Assembly (NCBI GenBank): GCA_016185145.1
Contig: JACPOB010000063.1
Location: forward strand, 1 to 64,000
Length of the DNA stretch: 64,000 nucleotides
DNA from: Rhodospirillales bacterium
GTDB taxonomy: Bacteria; Pseudomonadota; Alphaproteobacteria; Reyranellales; Reyranellaceae
Direction of reading: 5' to 3'
In this document: positions 19,378 to 28,520 of the stretch, one piece after another
Numbering within the stretch: the stretch's first letter is position 1
Layout: every line of letters begins with the position of its first letter
The notes under the pieces: model-generated
What the model was told of the DNA's origin: nothing
Database searches by the model: none
What the model saw: only the letters and a program-made list of their open reading frames with translations
Translations under genes and position numbers: made by a program

Positions 19378-19903
19378 CTATTCTGAGTCATTTAATTTTT
19401 TCTGCACCGCGCATTCGGCTGCAGCACCGTCCCACATTTCCATCCCACACAAAACCAAATTGTCGCGCTCTATAAGGCTGACAAGCTCGCGCCGCCCGCT
19501 CCAGACAGGTCGCAGTACACACCCCGCTTGGTCCCTCCTAGCTTGGGTTGCAGTGCCACCGACTAATCTGCAACCCTTCACGACGGCGGTTCAACGGGGA
19601 GAGCCGAAAGCATGAAGAGGTAGCGAAGGATCTCACAGGCCCTTCTTACGGCGTGGCTGGTCTGCCATTGCCGCCTGGGGCGGCCGATACTGCCTTGGGC
19701 AGGAATCCCGTTGCCAGCAGCGCACCCAGGACCAAACCGGATGCCTTCAGCGCTCTGAGTTATCGCGTCTTGCCCCACGTCCAGCTCGATCGCTAGCGGA
19801 GTGTCCACGTCAGGTGCATCATCATCGAGATCGCAGACGAGATCACGCGCCAGCCCACCACCGAAGGCGACACGACGCGCTAAGCTAGGATGGGGCAACG
19901 ATC
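19378..19903. other. 526-base stretch without a convincing gene
   Basis: Lower GC near its left end, including ATTTAATTTTTTCTG after nth that could help end transcription. A 106-codon minus-strand frame (19578-19898, starting MPHPSLARRVAFGGG) is open but I recognise no family, and its codon use is not distinctive. No RNA gene seen. Confidence 0.4.
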
Positions 19904-20098
19904 ATGACCCATGTCCCTCATGAATCAGTCACCTGCAATTCCTGCGGCCGGACCTTCGACAGGGTCCGCCCGAAGGGTTTGGACAGCCGGCGGTGGGCGA
20001 TACTGCGGGAGATGGGGATCGACCGGCGGCCCACCGCCATTTGCGGCGGCTGCTACAAGCTTTTCATGGATTGGCTGGATCAGAAGCCCACAAATTGA
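19904..20098 (+). CDS. small putative zinc-ribbon protein
   Basis: 64 residues, ATG preceded by GGATGGGG. Two CxxC knuckles, CNSC (11-14) and CGGC (47-50), could coordinate one zinc ion; between them is a basic stretch (RVRPKGLDSRRW). No known family recognised. It stands alone between nth and the adenylate cyclase. Confidence 0.55.
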   Translation: MTHVPHESVTCNSCGRTFDRVRPKGLDSRRWAILREMGIDRRPTAICGGCYKLFMDWLDQKPTN

Positions 20099-20238
20099 CC
20101 GCTGAGGATCGACAGGCTCACTGGTTCTTTGCCTCACAGGCAGGGTGTGCTCCAGTGGGCCGGTGGGAACGACCTCTCAGCCGCCGAAATGGACCAAGCC
20201 GCCGCTCACGCGCCTGGTGCATGAAGCGCTCGAAAAAG

Positions 20239-21462
20239 TCAGCCCGCGGACGGCCGTGCCTCCGGCCTGGTCCTGCCCTTGAGAAACCATGTCTGCATGG
20301 GGCCCTTGCCGCGCACTTCAATGACCCCGCGGTCCTCGAGCTCGAAGCGTTCGTCGAGCAGCCGGCGTGTCTCCGGCGCCAATTGGATCCTGCCCGGCTC
20401 ACTGCTGGCTTCCATGCGTGAGGCAGTGTTCACGGCATCGCCCCAGACATCGTAGAAGAACTTGCTAGTTCCGACGACACCCGCGACCACTGGCCCAGAC
20501 GCGATGCCGTAGCGGACGGGCACGTGGCGGGCCCTCGCATCGACCAGACCCGCCAAAGCATCGCGCATATCGAGGGCCAGGTCGGCGATGGCTGCGGCAT
20601 GATCAGGCGTCGCCCGAGGCACGCCGCTTACCACGATGTAGGCATCGCCCGCCGACTTGATCTTCTCCAGCCCGTGTCGCTCGACCAAGCTGTCGAGGCT
20701 CGTATAGACCCGATTGAGGAAGCCCACGAGCTCCTCGGGCGTGGTGTCGCTCGACATGGCGGTGAAGCCACCCATATCGGCAAATAACACCGAGGCGTTG
20801 GGGAAGGCATCGGCGATGGTCTCGCCCGGATTGCTCATCAGACGTTCGGCCACGGTCGGCGGCAGGATATTGAGGAGCAGCTTCTCGGACCGCTGGCGCT
20901 CGCGATCAGCGCGCTGTTCGGCCCGCGTCAGCTGCCGGACCACATAGAACACGACGGCGTACAGCATGCTGATGGCACCGATCGTGTTGACGATGAAGTT
21001 GCCATAGCGGGTGACCGGCGCGACCGTGACGTCGCGCGGCGCGACGAAGCGCAGGACGATCATGGCCGCCGCTCCTGCGGCCGGCACCAGGATACTAAGA
21101 GGAAGGTTCTCGGAGCCTAACAACGCAATGCCCAATGCGGCGGCCACCAGATAGAAGAAGACCGTCCCGCCGTCGATGCCGACGATCATGCTGATGGCAA
21201 AAAGCCAGCTATAGGCGAGAACCACGAGGTAAAGCGGCGCCGTCAGCGAACCGAAGCGATGGAGTAAGGGGGCGATGCTGTAGAGGATGGCCACGAGAGC
21301 GACATATTTCCAATGAGCGCTGCCATCGAGAAGGCGCCAGACCGAGAAGAGACCGAGGACGCCCACGCTGCTCCAGGCCACAATGTTAGTGGCCCGCAAT
21401 CGCCGGGCGACGCTTTCGGGGTAGGCCTCGGTGCCGTAGTGTATGTTCGCGAGATAGCGCAT
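20239..21462 (-). CDS. membrane-bound class III adenylate/guanylate cyclase
   Basis: 407 residues starting at ATG 21462 (GGGGTAGGCGG upstream); the ORF runs to 21684 but that part is not credible. About six N-terminal membrane helices (residues 25-190) are followed by a linker helix (LTRAEQRADRERQRSEKLLLN) and the catalytic domain. Catalytic residues are visible: metal-binding Asp in VLFADMGGFTAMS, Lys in EKIKSAGDAYIVVSG, and Asp in YDVWGDAVNTASRM; the Lys/Asp pair favours ATP over GTP. Likely makes cAMP in response to a membrane or intracellular signal. Confidence 0.93.
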   Translation of the reverse strand: MRYLANIHYGTEAYPESVARRLRATNIVAWSSVGVLGLFSVWRLLDGSAHWKYVALVAILYSIAPLLHRFGSLTAPLYLVVLAYSWLFAISMIVGIDGGTVFFYLVAAALGIALLGSENLPLSILVPAAGAAAMIVLRFVAPRDVTVAPVTRYGNFIVNTIGAISMLYAVVFYVVRQLTRAEQRADRERQRSEKLLLNILPPTVAERLMSNPGETIADAFPNASVLFADMGGFTAMSSDTTPEELVGFLNRVYTSLDSLVERHGLEKIKSAGDAYIVVSGVPRATPDHAAAIADLALDMRDALAGLVDARARHVPVRYGIASGPVVAGVVGTSKFFYDVWGDAVNTASRMEASSEPGRIQLAPETRRLLDERFELEDRGVIEVRGKGPMQTWFLKGRTRPEARPSAG

Positions 21463-21776
21463 GCCGCCTACCCCACAGCCGACGGCCGCAGAATCGGCCG
21501 CCCCGCCACCATGGTCAAGCGAGCACGCGGGCGTCCCTCCTGTTGTGTTGGCTAGACCCAAGATTGAAAACTTCGCTATGCCGGCTGCGCGGGAACCGGC
21601 AGGCACGACAGGGAACTGAAGCGACTGGCCGGCGTCCTGGCGCCGCTGCAGGTCGTACGGGCGGTGCCACATCCCGCCCCGCAAGAGATGAAGGCGCCGT
21701 CGCCTCGGAGGACGGGCGTTTCATGTTCAAGGGCGGTCGCGGAGGAATCGAGCCCAACGCCGTGTACATTTGCGCC

Positions 21777-21968
21777 TCAAAACGGCTTCTTAGGCTCATC
21801 GTCTTCTTCGATCCATAGCGCTGCTGGTGCACCCGACAGCCGAAGTAGTTGGCGCACGACAACGTTCTTCTCGTGATCGGTCATCTCGACTGCGGTCAAG
21901 ATGACGGTTTCGCCCGTCGTGAGGTTCTTAATTTCGATCGAATACTGGTCAGTGTTGGGATTGGGCAT
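21777..21968 (-). CDS. small hypothetical protein
   Basis: 63 residues from ATG 21968 (MPNPNTDQYSIEIKNLTTGE). The first part looks like a small beta domain and the C terminus is acidic (WIEEDDEPKKPF). No family recognised and no signal peptide. Divergent from the next small gene with about 30 bases between starts. Real coding is suggested by composition but not proven. Confidence 0.5.
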   Translation of the reverse strand: MPNPNTDQYSIEIKNLTTGETVILTAVEMTDHEKNVVVRQLLRLSGAPAALWIEEDDEPKKPF

Positions 21969-21997
21969 GCCTGAAACTACCCCAGAGGTGGTCAGCG

Positions 21998-22267
21998 GTG
22001 CCCATCGGTAGCCAAGCAACTGCTGAGGCCGAACGCCGTCGTTTGGATATGGTCGACGAGGTAGACGCCTTCGCCCGTCATCTGGTGAGAACTCTGTACT
22101 ATGCTACCGACGGAGTGCCGTGTTGGTGGTCATTGCCGAAGAATATTAACCAACCAACCAAAAACGCCGTCGATTGGGCAGTCGATCGCGGTTGGATGCT
22201 CCTGGAAGGACATTACAGGAGTGTGTGCCTGACCGATGCCGGCCGGGATCTGATCAAGAATCGATAG
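21998..22267 (+). CDS. small hypothetical protein, possible winged-helix-like
   Basis: 89 residues from GTG 21998 (AGAGGTGG upstream); ATG at 22049 is an alternative. Sequence such as NAVDWAVDRGWMLLEGHYRSVCLTDAGRDLI has the helix-turn then 'L-T-x-A-G' ending seen at the wing of small winged-helix proteins, but the match is weak. Function unknown. Confidence 0.5.
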   Translation: MPIGSQATAEAERRRLDMVDEVDAFARHLVRTLYYATDGVPCWWSLPKNINQPTKNAVDWAVDRGWMLLEGHYRSVCLTDAGRDLIKNR

Positions 22268-22366
22268 CGCGCTGGCTCGTTTAGGCCGCGTCACGCTGCC
22301 AACATCGCAGCGGCAAGCCTCCAAGGGCCTTGGCGCGACTGCCGGAGGGCCGCAAACAGACGGAGC

Positions 22367-22504
22367 CTATAATGCAATCACACCTGCAAATACCAAGGCG
22401 ACCACGCCTCCAACGAACGCCAGATAAAGCGGTGTGCGCCCCGAGTGCGATGGCGACGGCATGGGGGAATTTGACGTAGCAGGCCAATGGACGCGGTGGA
22501 ACAT
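22367..22504 (-). CDS. 45-residue single-pass membrane peptide
   Basis: Short frame with an excellent ribosome site, GAAGGAGGACACTCC directly before ATG 22504. The protein is MFHRVHWPATSNSPM..., then a single hydrophobic C-terminal segment (LYLAFVGGVVALVFAGVIAL) and TAG. The helix ends the protein, so it is tail-anchored. No family recognised. The combination of strong RBS and coherent hydrophobic segment makes it likely real. Confidence 0.6.
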   Translation of the reverse strand: MFHRVHWPATSNSPMPSPSHSGRTPLYLAFVGGVVALVFAGVIAL

Positions 22505-22867
22505 GGAGTGTCCTCCTTCATTCCCAAACGCTGGCCTCGAGGTTACGTTGCGTCACACAATCCTGCTTGCGCCCAGCCGAGCTGACACAGTGCCAACCTC
22601 TGGCAGCTGCTAGCCTATGAAGATAGGGCGGTCTGCGACTGCGCCCGGCGCGCGGGCGCCGCGCATGCGCTTGGGCCGCATAATTTGCAAGAGCGCGCAA
22701 CCCGAGTCAGGGATCGGTGTTCGTGTCTGCGACAGCCTCTTCGTTCGGCTGGCTGGTCCGGCTTAGATGCGCCGGCATCGCCTGGAACGTTTGGAGTCGG
22801 ACCGCGGCGTCGCTCTAGAAATTTAACCATCATATCCATCTTCACGAGACGGACGAGCCAACGCCCC
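22505..22867. other. 363-base stretch without a recognised gene
   Basis: Contains the upstream region of the 45-residue peptide gene and the leader of the following small membrane protein. Open frames here have no ribosome site or family resemblance. No RNA gene seen. Confidence 0.35.
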
Positions 22868-23074
22868 ATGCGCACCACGGCCTGGTCGCTCATGGTCCTC
22901 TGCCTTATCTTCATGGGGCTCGCTGCGTACGTGGCGGTGGTGGTGCCTCCGACAGCGGAAGATACATGGCTGGCGGGCGACATTGCAGGCTATGTTGCAG
23001 TAGGCTGCGGCGCGGCAGCCACCGTCTTGCTTGCATTCGGTGCATTCCTTCTGCATCGAAACCGCCGACGGTGA
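22868..23074 (+). CDS. small two-helix membrane protein
   Basis: 68 residues from ATG 22868 (MRTTAWSLMVLCLIFMGLAA). Two hydrophobic segments (about 6-27 and 43-62) joined by a short loop with PPTAEDTWLAGD; basic tail HRNRRR inside by the positive-inside rule. The in-frame extension back to 22685 is unlikely. Function unknown; ribosome site weak. Confidence 0.5.
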   Translation: MRTTAWSLMVLCLIFMGLAAYVAVVVPPTAEDTWLAGDIAGYVAVGCGAAATVLLAFGAFLLHRNRRR

Positions 23075-23205
23075 TGGCGGCGCTCGAGCAGCAGGGGGTC
23101 CTACGGCGATCATCACCGGTCTGCCCTGGTCGGCCGAAGCCCACGCAGCCGAAAAGGACGGGCGATGAACCGCAGCGACATGATGCCGATCGAACATGAC
23201 CAGAT

Positions 23206-23926
23206 GTGGCAGCCGAGTTCCGACCGCCGCAGCGTGCGGACCACGCCAAAGGCATTGCGGGCGGCGTTCGATCGCGAGTTTTGGCAGCGCTTGGCGTCGA
23301 GCGTGGACCTCGAGCGAGACGCCTGGTCGACTTCTCGCAGCCGCTAACGGGGAGCGGCGGCGAAGGTGGCGGCGATGGGGGCAGCGACGAAGTCGTCACC
23401 TATCGCGTCGGTGGCCTGCTGCCGGTGATCGTTTGGGATGCCGAGCAGGGCAAGCGGCGCGTGGTGAAGATGCGCTGGGGCTTTCCCGACCCTCGGGACT
23501 GGCGCCGCCCGCGGCCGATCCACGCGCGATCGGAGACGATCGACAGCAAGGAACCGTTCCGAACGCTCTTCCATGGCGGCCAGCGCGGCATCGTGATCTT
23601 TCGAACCTTCAACGAGGGCGAGGAGATCACGAAGACGGCCGGACGGACGGAGACGCGCCAATGAACGGTCGACCCGATGGACGGCCAGCCGCGCGGCTTC
23701 GCCTTCCTGTGGCGTCGGTTCGAGATTGCCGATTTGCCCGCGCCGATCCTGGCGTGTGTCATGGCGACCGTGGGCGCCAACGAACTCATCCGTCGCACGA
23801 TCAAGGTCCAGGAGGACGACCCGCGCATGCCGGCGATCCTCGATGACGACGTCTGGGCAACGTGGCTAGGCGAAGATGGGGCGACCCCAGAGGCAGCCAA
23901 GGCCCTGCTGTGCATGTCAAAGGTAA
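23206..23926 (+). pseudogene. SOS response-associated peptidase (SRAP) remnant with in-frame TGA
   Basis: SRAP (YedK/HMCES-type) proteins crosslink to abasic sites through an N-terminal Cys. Frame 1 encodes VVTYRVGGLLPVIVWDAE, MRWGFPDPRDW, PIHARSETIDSKEPFR and GIVIFRTFNEGEEI, then TGA at 23662-23664. The same frame continues as TVDPMDGQPRGFAFLWRRFE, MATVGANELI and DPRMPAILDDDVWATWLGE. The stop sits where the family usually has Trp (TGG). The N terminus lacks the MCGR/MCN start with the catalytic Cys, and after LLCMSKV at about 23926 the sequence no longer resembles the family. Both ends are eroded, so this is probably a true pseudogene. Confidence 0.75.
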
Positions 23927-24064
23927 GGGGTGGCTTCGATAAATCTAGATTTAATAGGCCATACACTACATCCGTCACGCCCCCGCCGACGCCCGCTCAA
24001 GGGGAAGACGACGGCGGTGTAGCCTTGCCAGGTCAGCGGGAGCCGCGCCGGCAAGGGGGGATCG

Positions 24065-25732
24065 TCAAGCAATGGCGGCATCCTCCTTCGCCTCGCTTCC
24101 GGCTCCCATGGGAACGACGGGAGATCGCCATTCTCCATTGTCGAGTTCGTCGATTTGCCTCGCTATGGACGCGGACACCATGCGCGAGAATGGTCCGAGA
24201 TGAAGGTAGAAAGCCAACATCGTCGCCACGGCCTCGAGCGCGCCCGGATTCTCGCGGGCGCAATCCCGAAGCGCCTTGATGTAGTGTCCGAGCAGCAAGG
24301 GTTGCTCGACAATCACGCATTTGAAGAGGCGCATCAGCGCCACCCAGTCGCCCAGGGCAATGCCGGCGATCCGCCGCGCCGGCTTGGCGCCGCCTCGCCT
24401 CGGCGGCCAGAAGCAGCGAAGCTCGCGCGCGACGCGGCTCACCCGTCCGAAGAAAGCGCGAGGTGCGTAGACCCGGTCGATGATGCTCTTGTAGTCCGCA
24501 TACACGTCGCGTCGCGGCCGCAGGGTATCGAAGTTGAGGCCGAGCGTGCATTGGTCGCCGCCGCCTCGTTCACTTGCCCTGTCCATGAGCCACGTGGCGG
24601 GAAACATGCGCTTCTCTCGCTCGAGCCGCGCCGTGAGCTGCGTGTTGGCCAAGGCCGTGAGCAGGCCCACCATGCATACCGGTATGGCCGTGTCCTCGAC
24701 ACACTCGACCATGCCGTCGGCGACGCTGCCTTTCTCGGTATCGAAGCCGACGATGAAGCCCGCGATGACGAACATCCCGGCACGGTAGATCTTGCGAACG
24801 CTATCAGCGAGGCTTCGACGGGCGTTCTGCTTCTTCCGCATGGCAACCAGCGTATCGCCGTCAGGGCTCTCGACTCCTACGAACACGACGAAGAACCGCG
24901 CCTCGCGCATGAGGGCAAGCAGCGCGTCGTCGTCGGCAAGGTTGATCGATGCCTCGGTCGAAAAGGCAAAGGGGTAGTCGTGTTGCCTTTGCCATTCGAC
25001 GAGGTGCGGGAGAAAGGCCTTAACCGCCTTCTTGTTGCCGATGAAATTGTCGTCGACGAAATCGACATGCCCGCGGTAGCCGCCGCGGTAAAGAGCATCC
25101 AGCTCGCCCAACATCTGCGCCACGGTCTTCACACGCGGATTGCGCCCGTACAGCTCGATGATATCGCAGAATTCGCAGTTGAACGGGCAGCCACGCGAGA
25201 ACTGGGTGGCGAAGTACAGATAATCACTCCGCCGGACGAGATCGAAACGGGGCACTGGAGACTTGGTGACGTCGACCTTGAACTTCTCCGCCGTGAATGT
25301 CCCTCGCCGCCGACCGGCTTCCCAGGCGGCAATGAACTCCTGGATGACGACCTCGGCTTCGCCAACGACGACGAAATCGGCCCGGGCATAGAAATGTGCT
25401 TCCGAGGTCGCGTCCGGGCCGCCGACAACCACGACCTTGCCCCGATTCTGCGCCCTGGCAATGAAGTCCAGGCAGTCGAGGCGCTGGACATTCATGCCGC
25501 CCGTCATGACCAGGTCGGCCCAATCGAGGTCGGCTTCAGTGACGTCCCTGACGTTCCGGTCGATCAGCCGGCACGTCCATTCGGCAGGCAGCAGGGCCGC
25601 GACCGTCAGCAGGCCAAGCGGAACGGCGGAGTGCCGCGCACCGCCGACGCGGCACGTGGCCTTATTGTTCCAGAACGTGTTCAGCGGGAACTTCGGCGAT
25701 ACCAGCAGCACGTTGCAGGGCTTGATCGACAT
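24065..25732 (-). CDS. B12-binding radical SAM protein (DUF4070 type)
   Basis: 555 residues from ATG 25732; the longer frame to 26167 runs through the next gene and is rejected. N-terminal cobalamin-binding-like domain (about 10-140, with VVVGGPDATS), then radical SAM cluster C182-x3-C186-x2-C189 in SRGCPFNCEFCDIIELYGRN, FVDDNFIGNKKAVKAFLPHL, and a C-terminal DUF4070 region. This architecture is shared with the hopanoid C-2 methylase HpnP and many uncharacterised relatives. No hopanoid genes lie nearby, so a methylase role is only a possibility. It follows the small ABM-like gene by 32 bases, probably in one transcript. Confidence 0.88.
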   Translation of the reverse strand: MSIKPCNVLLVSPKFPLNTFWNNKATCRVGGARHSAVPLGLLTVAALLPAEWTCRLIDRNVRDVTEADLDWADLVMTGGMNVQRLDCLDFIARAQNRGKVVVVGGPDATSEAHFYARADFVVVGEAEVVIQEFIAAWEAGRRRGTFTAEKFKVDVTKSPVPRFDLVRRSDYLYFATQFSRGCPFNCEFCDIIELYGRNPRVKTVAQMLGELDALYRGGYRGHVDFVDDNFIGNKKAVKAFLPHLVEWQRQHDYPFAFSTEASINLADDDALLALMREARFFVVFVGVESPDGDTLVAMRKKQNARRSLADSVRKIYRAGMFVIAGFIVGFDTEKGSVADGMVECVEDTAIPVCMVGLLTALANTQLTARLEREKRMFPATWLMDRASERGGGDQCTLGLNFDTLRPRRDVYADYKSIIDRVYAPRAFFGRVSRVARELRCFWPPRRGGAKPARRIAGIALGDWVALMRLFKCVIVEQPLLLGHYIKALRDCARENPGALEAVATMLAFYLHLGPFSRMVSASIARQIDELDNGEWRSPVVPMGAGSEAKEDAAIA

Positions 25733-25764
25733 GGCTCTGCCCCAGCTCGACTTGGATCCGACGG

Positions 25765-26082
25765 CTACGCCGCTTCGGCCAGGATCTTGTCGCTCTCGTT
25801 GTCGACCACGACCGCCGTGTCGAAGTAGCGGATGTCGGGTGCCGCGCCGTAACGCTCGGCGATGTAGGCCTGCCATTGCGGCGTATAAACGGCCTCGGCA
25901 TCGGCGCGGCTCTTCCAAAGGTAGACGCCGCCGCCGATGCGGCTCTTGTCGTCGAACAGGTAGTACTTGCGCACCAGGCCCTTCATGCCGCGGTACTTGG
26001 GCGCCGAGCCCCTGAACAGCTCGGCGGCCTTCTTCGCATCGATGTCGGCGGGAAGCTTGAAGTTCACGATGGCGGTGATCAT
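25765..26082 (-). CDS. YdhR/antibiotic-biosynthesis-monooxygenase-like protein
   Basis: 105 residues from ATG 26082 with GGGAGGAGCCGC just upstream. Small alpha/beta barrel type: MITAIVNFKLPADIDAKKAA, FRGSAPKYRGMKGLVRKYYL, GGVYLWKSRADAEAVY. Such proteins act as cofactor-less monooxygenases or have unknown roles. It is first in a probable two-gene operon with the B12/radical SAM gene. Confidence 0.82.
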   Translation of the reverse strand: MITAIVNFKLPADIDAKKAAELFRGSAPKYRGMKGLVRKYYLFDDKSRIGGGVYLWKSRADAEAVYTPQWQAYIAERYGAAPDIRYFDTAVVVDNESDKILAEAA

Positions 26083-26126
26083 GCGGCTCCTCCCAAGGCT
26101 TGGATCCCCCGCCAGCATAGCGAGGT

Positions 26127-28400
26127 TCAGCCTGCCGCCGCCAGCGCCGGAGTTCCCTTGGTCTCACCGGTGATGGGGGCCGCCTCGGCCGCCACTCGTT
26201 CCACCGAGGCAGGGGCGGCCTGCACGACGACAGCCGCGCCTTCCTTGGCGAATTCGATGCCCATGGCCGGGAAGACGCTGAACATGCGCTTCACGGCCTC
26301 GCGCTGGATGGCGGCCGGATTGCCGGGCTTGGCCGTGAACTTGAAGCGGACCAGCAGGGCGTTGTCGGCGATGTCGGCCACGCCCTGCATCTTGAAGGGG
26401 GCGAGGATGTCGGCCTTGATCGCCGGGACTTCCATCATGTCCGCGCCGATCTTCTTCGCCGCCTTGCGCAGCTTCTCGATGTCGGTGTCGCGGGCGAAGC
26501 GCAGGTTGAACTTCACCGTGATCCAGTCGCGGCTGAAATTGGTGATCTGGCCGAGCTGCCCGAACGGAATGGTGTGCACTTGGCCGTTCTGGTGGCGCAG
26601 CTTGATCGAGCGCAGGGTGAAGCCCTCGACCGTGCCCTTGGCCTTGCCGCAATCGATGTACTCGCCGACGCGGAAGGCATCGTCGGACAGGTAGAAGATG
26701 CCGGAGACGATGTCCTTCACCAGCGTCTGGCTGCCGAACGAGATCGCGATGCCGAACACCGAGGCGCCGGCAATCAGGGGCGTGATGTTCACGCCGAACG
26801 ATTCGAGCGCGATCATCACCGCGACGATGGCGATCAGGACCGCCCCCGTCGCCCGCAGCAGCGGCATCATGGTGCTGATGCGCGAGGCCGGCGGCGCCGT
26901 GGCGTCGCCGTCGGCGATCGCCTCGGCGGCGCTCTTGTTCTTGCGCGCCATGTAGGGATCGGTCGCGTACTTGAACAGCTCCCACACGACGAAGGCGATG
27001 AACAGCGTGAACCCGGCGGTACGGGACGAGCGCGTGATCTGCTCCCATTGCGCCTCGTCGGCCAACCCCAGGACCTGGACGATCCAGCTTTCGGCGATCG
27101 TGACGGCGACGCCGATCAGCACGGCGACGCGTACGCAGCGGGCCACGACGTCAGGCAGCTTGGGTGTATCGCTGGCTGGCGTGGCACCGAGGAGCTGCGA
27201 ATCGAGGCGGCGCACGAACGCCTGCATCAGCGTCTCGAACATCAGCACGCCGACAACGAGGACGAGGGTCAGCAGCATGGCGGTCGAGACATGGGTCAAC
27301 CCCGAGACCGCGCCGTAGATCTGGGTGAGGCCCAGAATCAGGAAGAACGTGGTGGCGACCGGTACCCAATGGCGCCCGATCACGCCGATCAGCGGCGCGA
27401 CCCTGCCGAGGCCGCCCAGCCACTGGGCGCCCGCGGCGTGCGAGCCGCGGACCAACCAGACGAACGCTGCAACGTAAGCCGCGGCGCCGAACACCTGATA
27501 GGCGCCCATGGCGGCAGTCGGTGTCTGGATGGCGAGCAGCACCTGGCCGAGGATGCGACCGAGGATGATCAGCAGCATCACCAGCTCGATGCGGACGTAC
27601 ATGGCGCGCGCATCCTGGTCCGTGACCTCGCACAGCCTGGCCTGCGGCAGCGCCGGCCGCAGCACGATCAGGAACAGCAGGACATAGAAGCGCCAGTAGA
27701 AGATGCCGTCGAGGATGGCGGCGGCGAGCTTGTCCTGGCCGGTCGGGCCGGTGAACCAGGCGCCAATGGCGGCATTGCAGATCAGCCATACGGCGAGAAC
27801 ACCGAGCCCGTCGAGCACGGCCAGCGCGGCCAGGTTCATCAGGGATCGCAGGCCCCGCTCGGGGACGGCGTTGCCCGCAAGGCGATGACGGAAGCGGGCC
27901 ATGAAGACGCGCAGGATCGCCTCGGCCACGAGGGCCGCAACAGCGACGAGGCCCAGCAGCAGCAGGAAGGTCGAGGTGCTGCGCCCGCCCGCCGAGCTCT
28001 GGTCGAGCAGGCCGGGGATCGAGCCGAGCTTGGCGCCAAGCGTCGGTACGGCGTGGACGACATTGCCCGCCTTTGCGATGAAGACGGCGAAGGGGCCGGG
28101 ACCCTCGGGCAGCCCCGTGCGCACGATGGAGGGCGGTGGCGGCTTGGCCTTGGACTTGGAGTTCGAGGAGGCAGCAGGGGCGGGAGCTGCAGCCGGCGGG
28201 GCTGCTGGAGCGGGATGCGCTTCCTCCGCCTTGAGCTTCTCCGCGACGGAGTTGCTGATCGCGTCGACCAGCGCATTGAACTGGTCCTGCGTCATGCCTG
28301 CCGGCGGTGTCGTCGGAGTCTGGGCGCCAGCACCTGCCGTCGCCAGGCAAAGGACAATCGCCAGTATCGATGTGCCGATGGCTCGCATGAAAGTGGGCAT
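26127..28400 (-). CDS. large MscS-family mechanosensitive channel
   Basis: 757 residues from ATG 28400 (GAGAGGGGAC upstream). A signal peptide (about 1-27, ending AGAGA/Q) is followed by a Pro/Ala-rich periplasmic stretch, then about nine to ten membrane helices, and the MscS core: pore helix GASVFGIAISFGSQTLVKDIVSGIF, beta domain DDAFRVGEYIDCGKAKGTVEGF and NGQVHTIPFGQL. Releases solutes on hypo-osmotic shock. A second, DUF3772-type MscS protein is encoded at 61327-63732. Expression probably starts from the promoter at 28446-28475. Confidence 0.93.
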   Translation of the reverse strand: MPTFMRAIGTSILAIVLCLATAGAGAQTPTTPPAGMTQDQFNALVDAISNSVAEKLKAEEAHPAPAAPPAAAPAPAASSNSKSKAKPPPPSIVRTGLPEGPGPFAVFIAKAGNVVHAVPTLGAKLGSIPGLLDQSSAGGRSTSTFLLLLGLVAVAALVAEAILRVFMARFRHRLAGNAVPERGLRSLMNLAALAVLDGLGVLAVWLICNAAIGAWFTGPTGQDKLAAAILDGIFYWRFYVLLFLIVLRPALPQARLCEVTDQDARAMYVRIELVMLLIILGRILGQVLLAIQTPTAAMGAYQVFGAAAYVAAFVWLVRGSHAAGAQWLGGLGRVAPLIGVIGRHWVPVATTFFLILGLTQIYGAVSGLTHVSTAMLLTLVLVVGVLMFETLMQAFVRRLDSQLLGATPASDTPKLPDVVARCVRVAVLIGVAVTIAESWIVQVLGLADEAQWEQITRSSRTAGFTLFIAFVVWELFKYATDPYMARKNKSAAEAIADGDATAPPASRISTMMPLLRATGAVLIAIVAVMIALESFGVNITPLIAGASVFGIAISFGSQTLVKDIVSGIFYLSDDAFRVGEYIDCGKAKGTVEGFTLRSIKLRHQNGQVHTIPFGQLGQITNFSRDWITVKFNLRFARDTDIEKLRKAAKKIGADMMEVPAIKADILAPFKMQGVADIADNALLVRFKFTAKPGNPAAIQREAVKRMFSVFPAMGIEFAKEGAAVVVQAAPASVERVAAEAAPITGETKGTPALAAAG

Positions 28401-28445
28401 TTCAGTCCCCTCTCGCGGATGCGCGCGCAAACCACTTCTGTCGGA

Positions 28446-28475
28446 ATTGTATCGGTCGACGAAATTGAACTTCAA
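28446..28475 (-). promoter_or_regulatory. putative promoter of the MscS gene
   Basis: Minus strand -35 TTGAAG (28475-28470), 18-base spacer, -10 TACAAT (28451-28446). Predicted start near 28439 gives a leader of about 39 bases before ATG 28400. Confidence 0.45.
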
Positions 28476-28520
28476 GTGCAAAAATGGCACGCAGACTGCA
28501 CTTCCCCGCGGGCGGCATTT

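Noticed and set aside
19578..19898. 106-codon minus-strand frame as a gene
   Set aside because: No recognised motif, no good ribosome site and unconvincing composition; listed only as part of the non-coding stretch.
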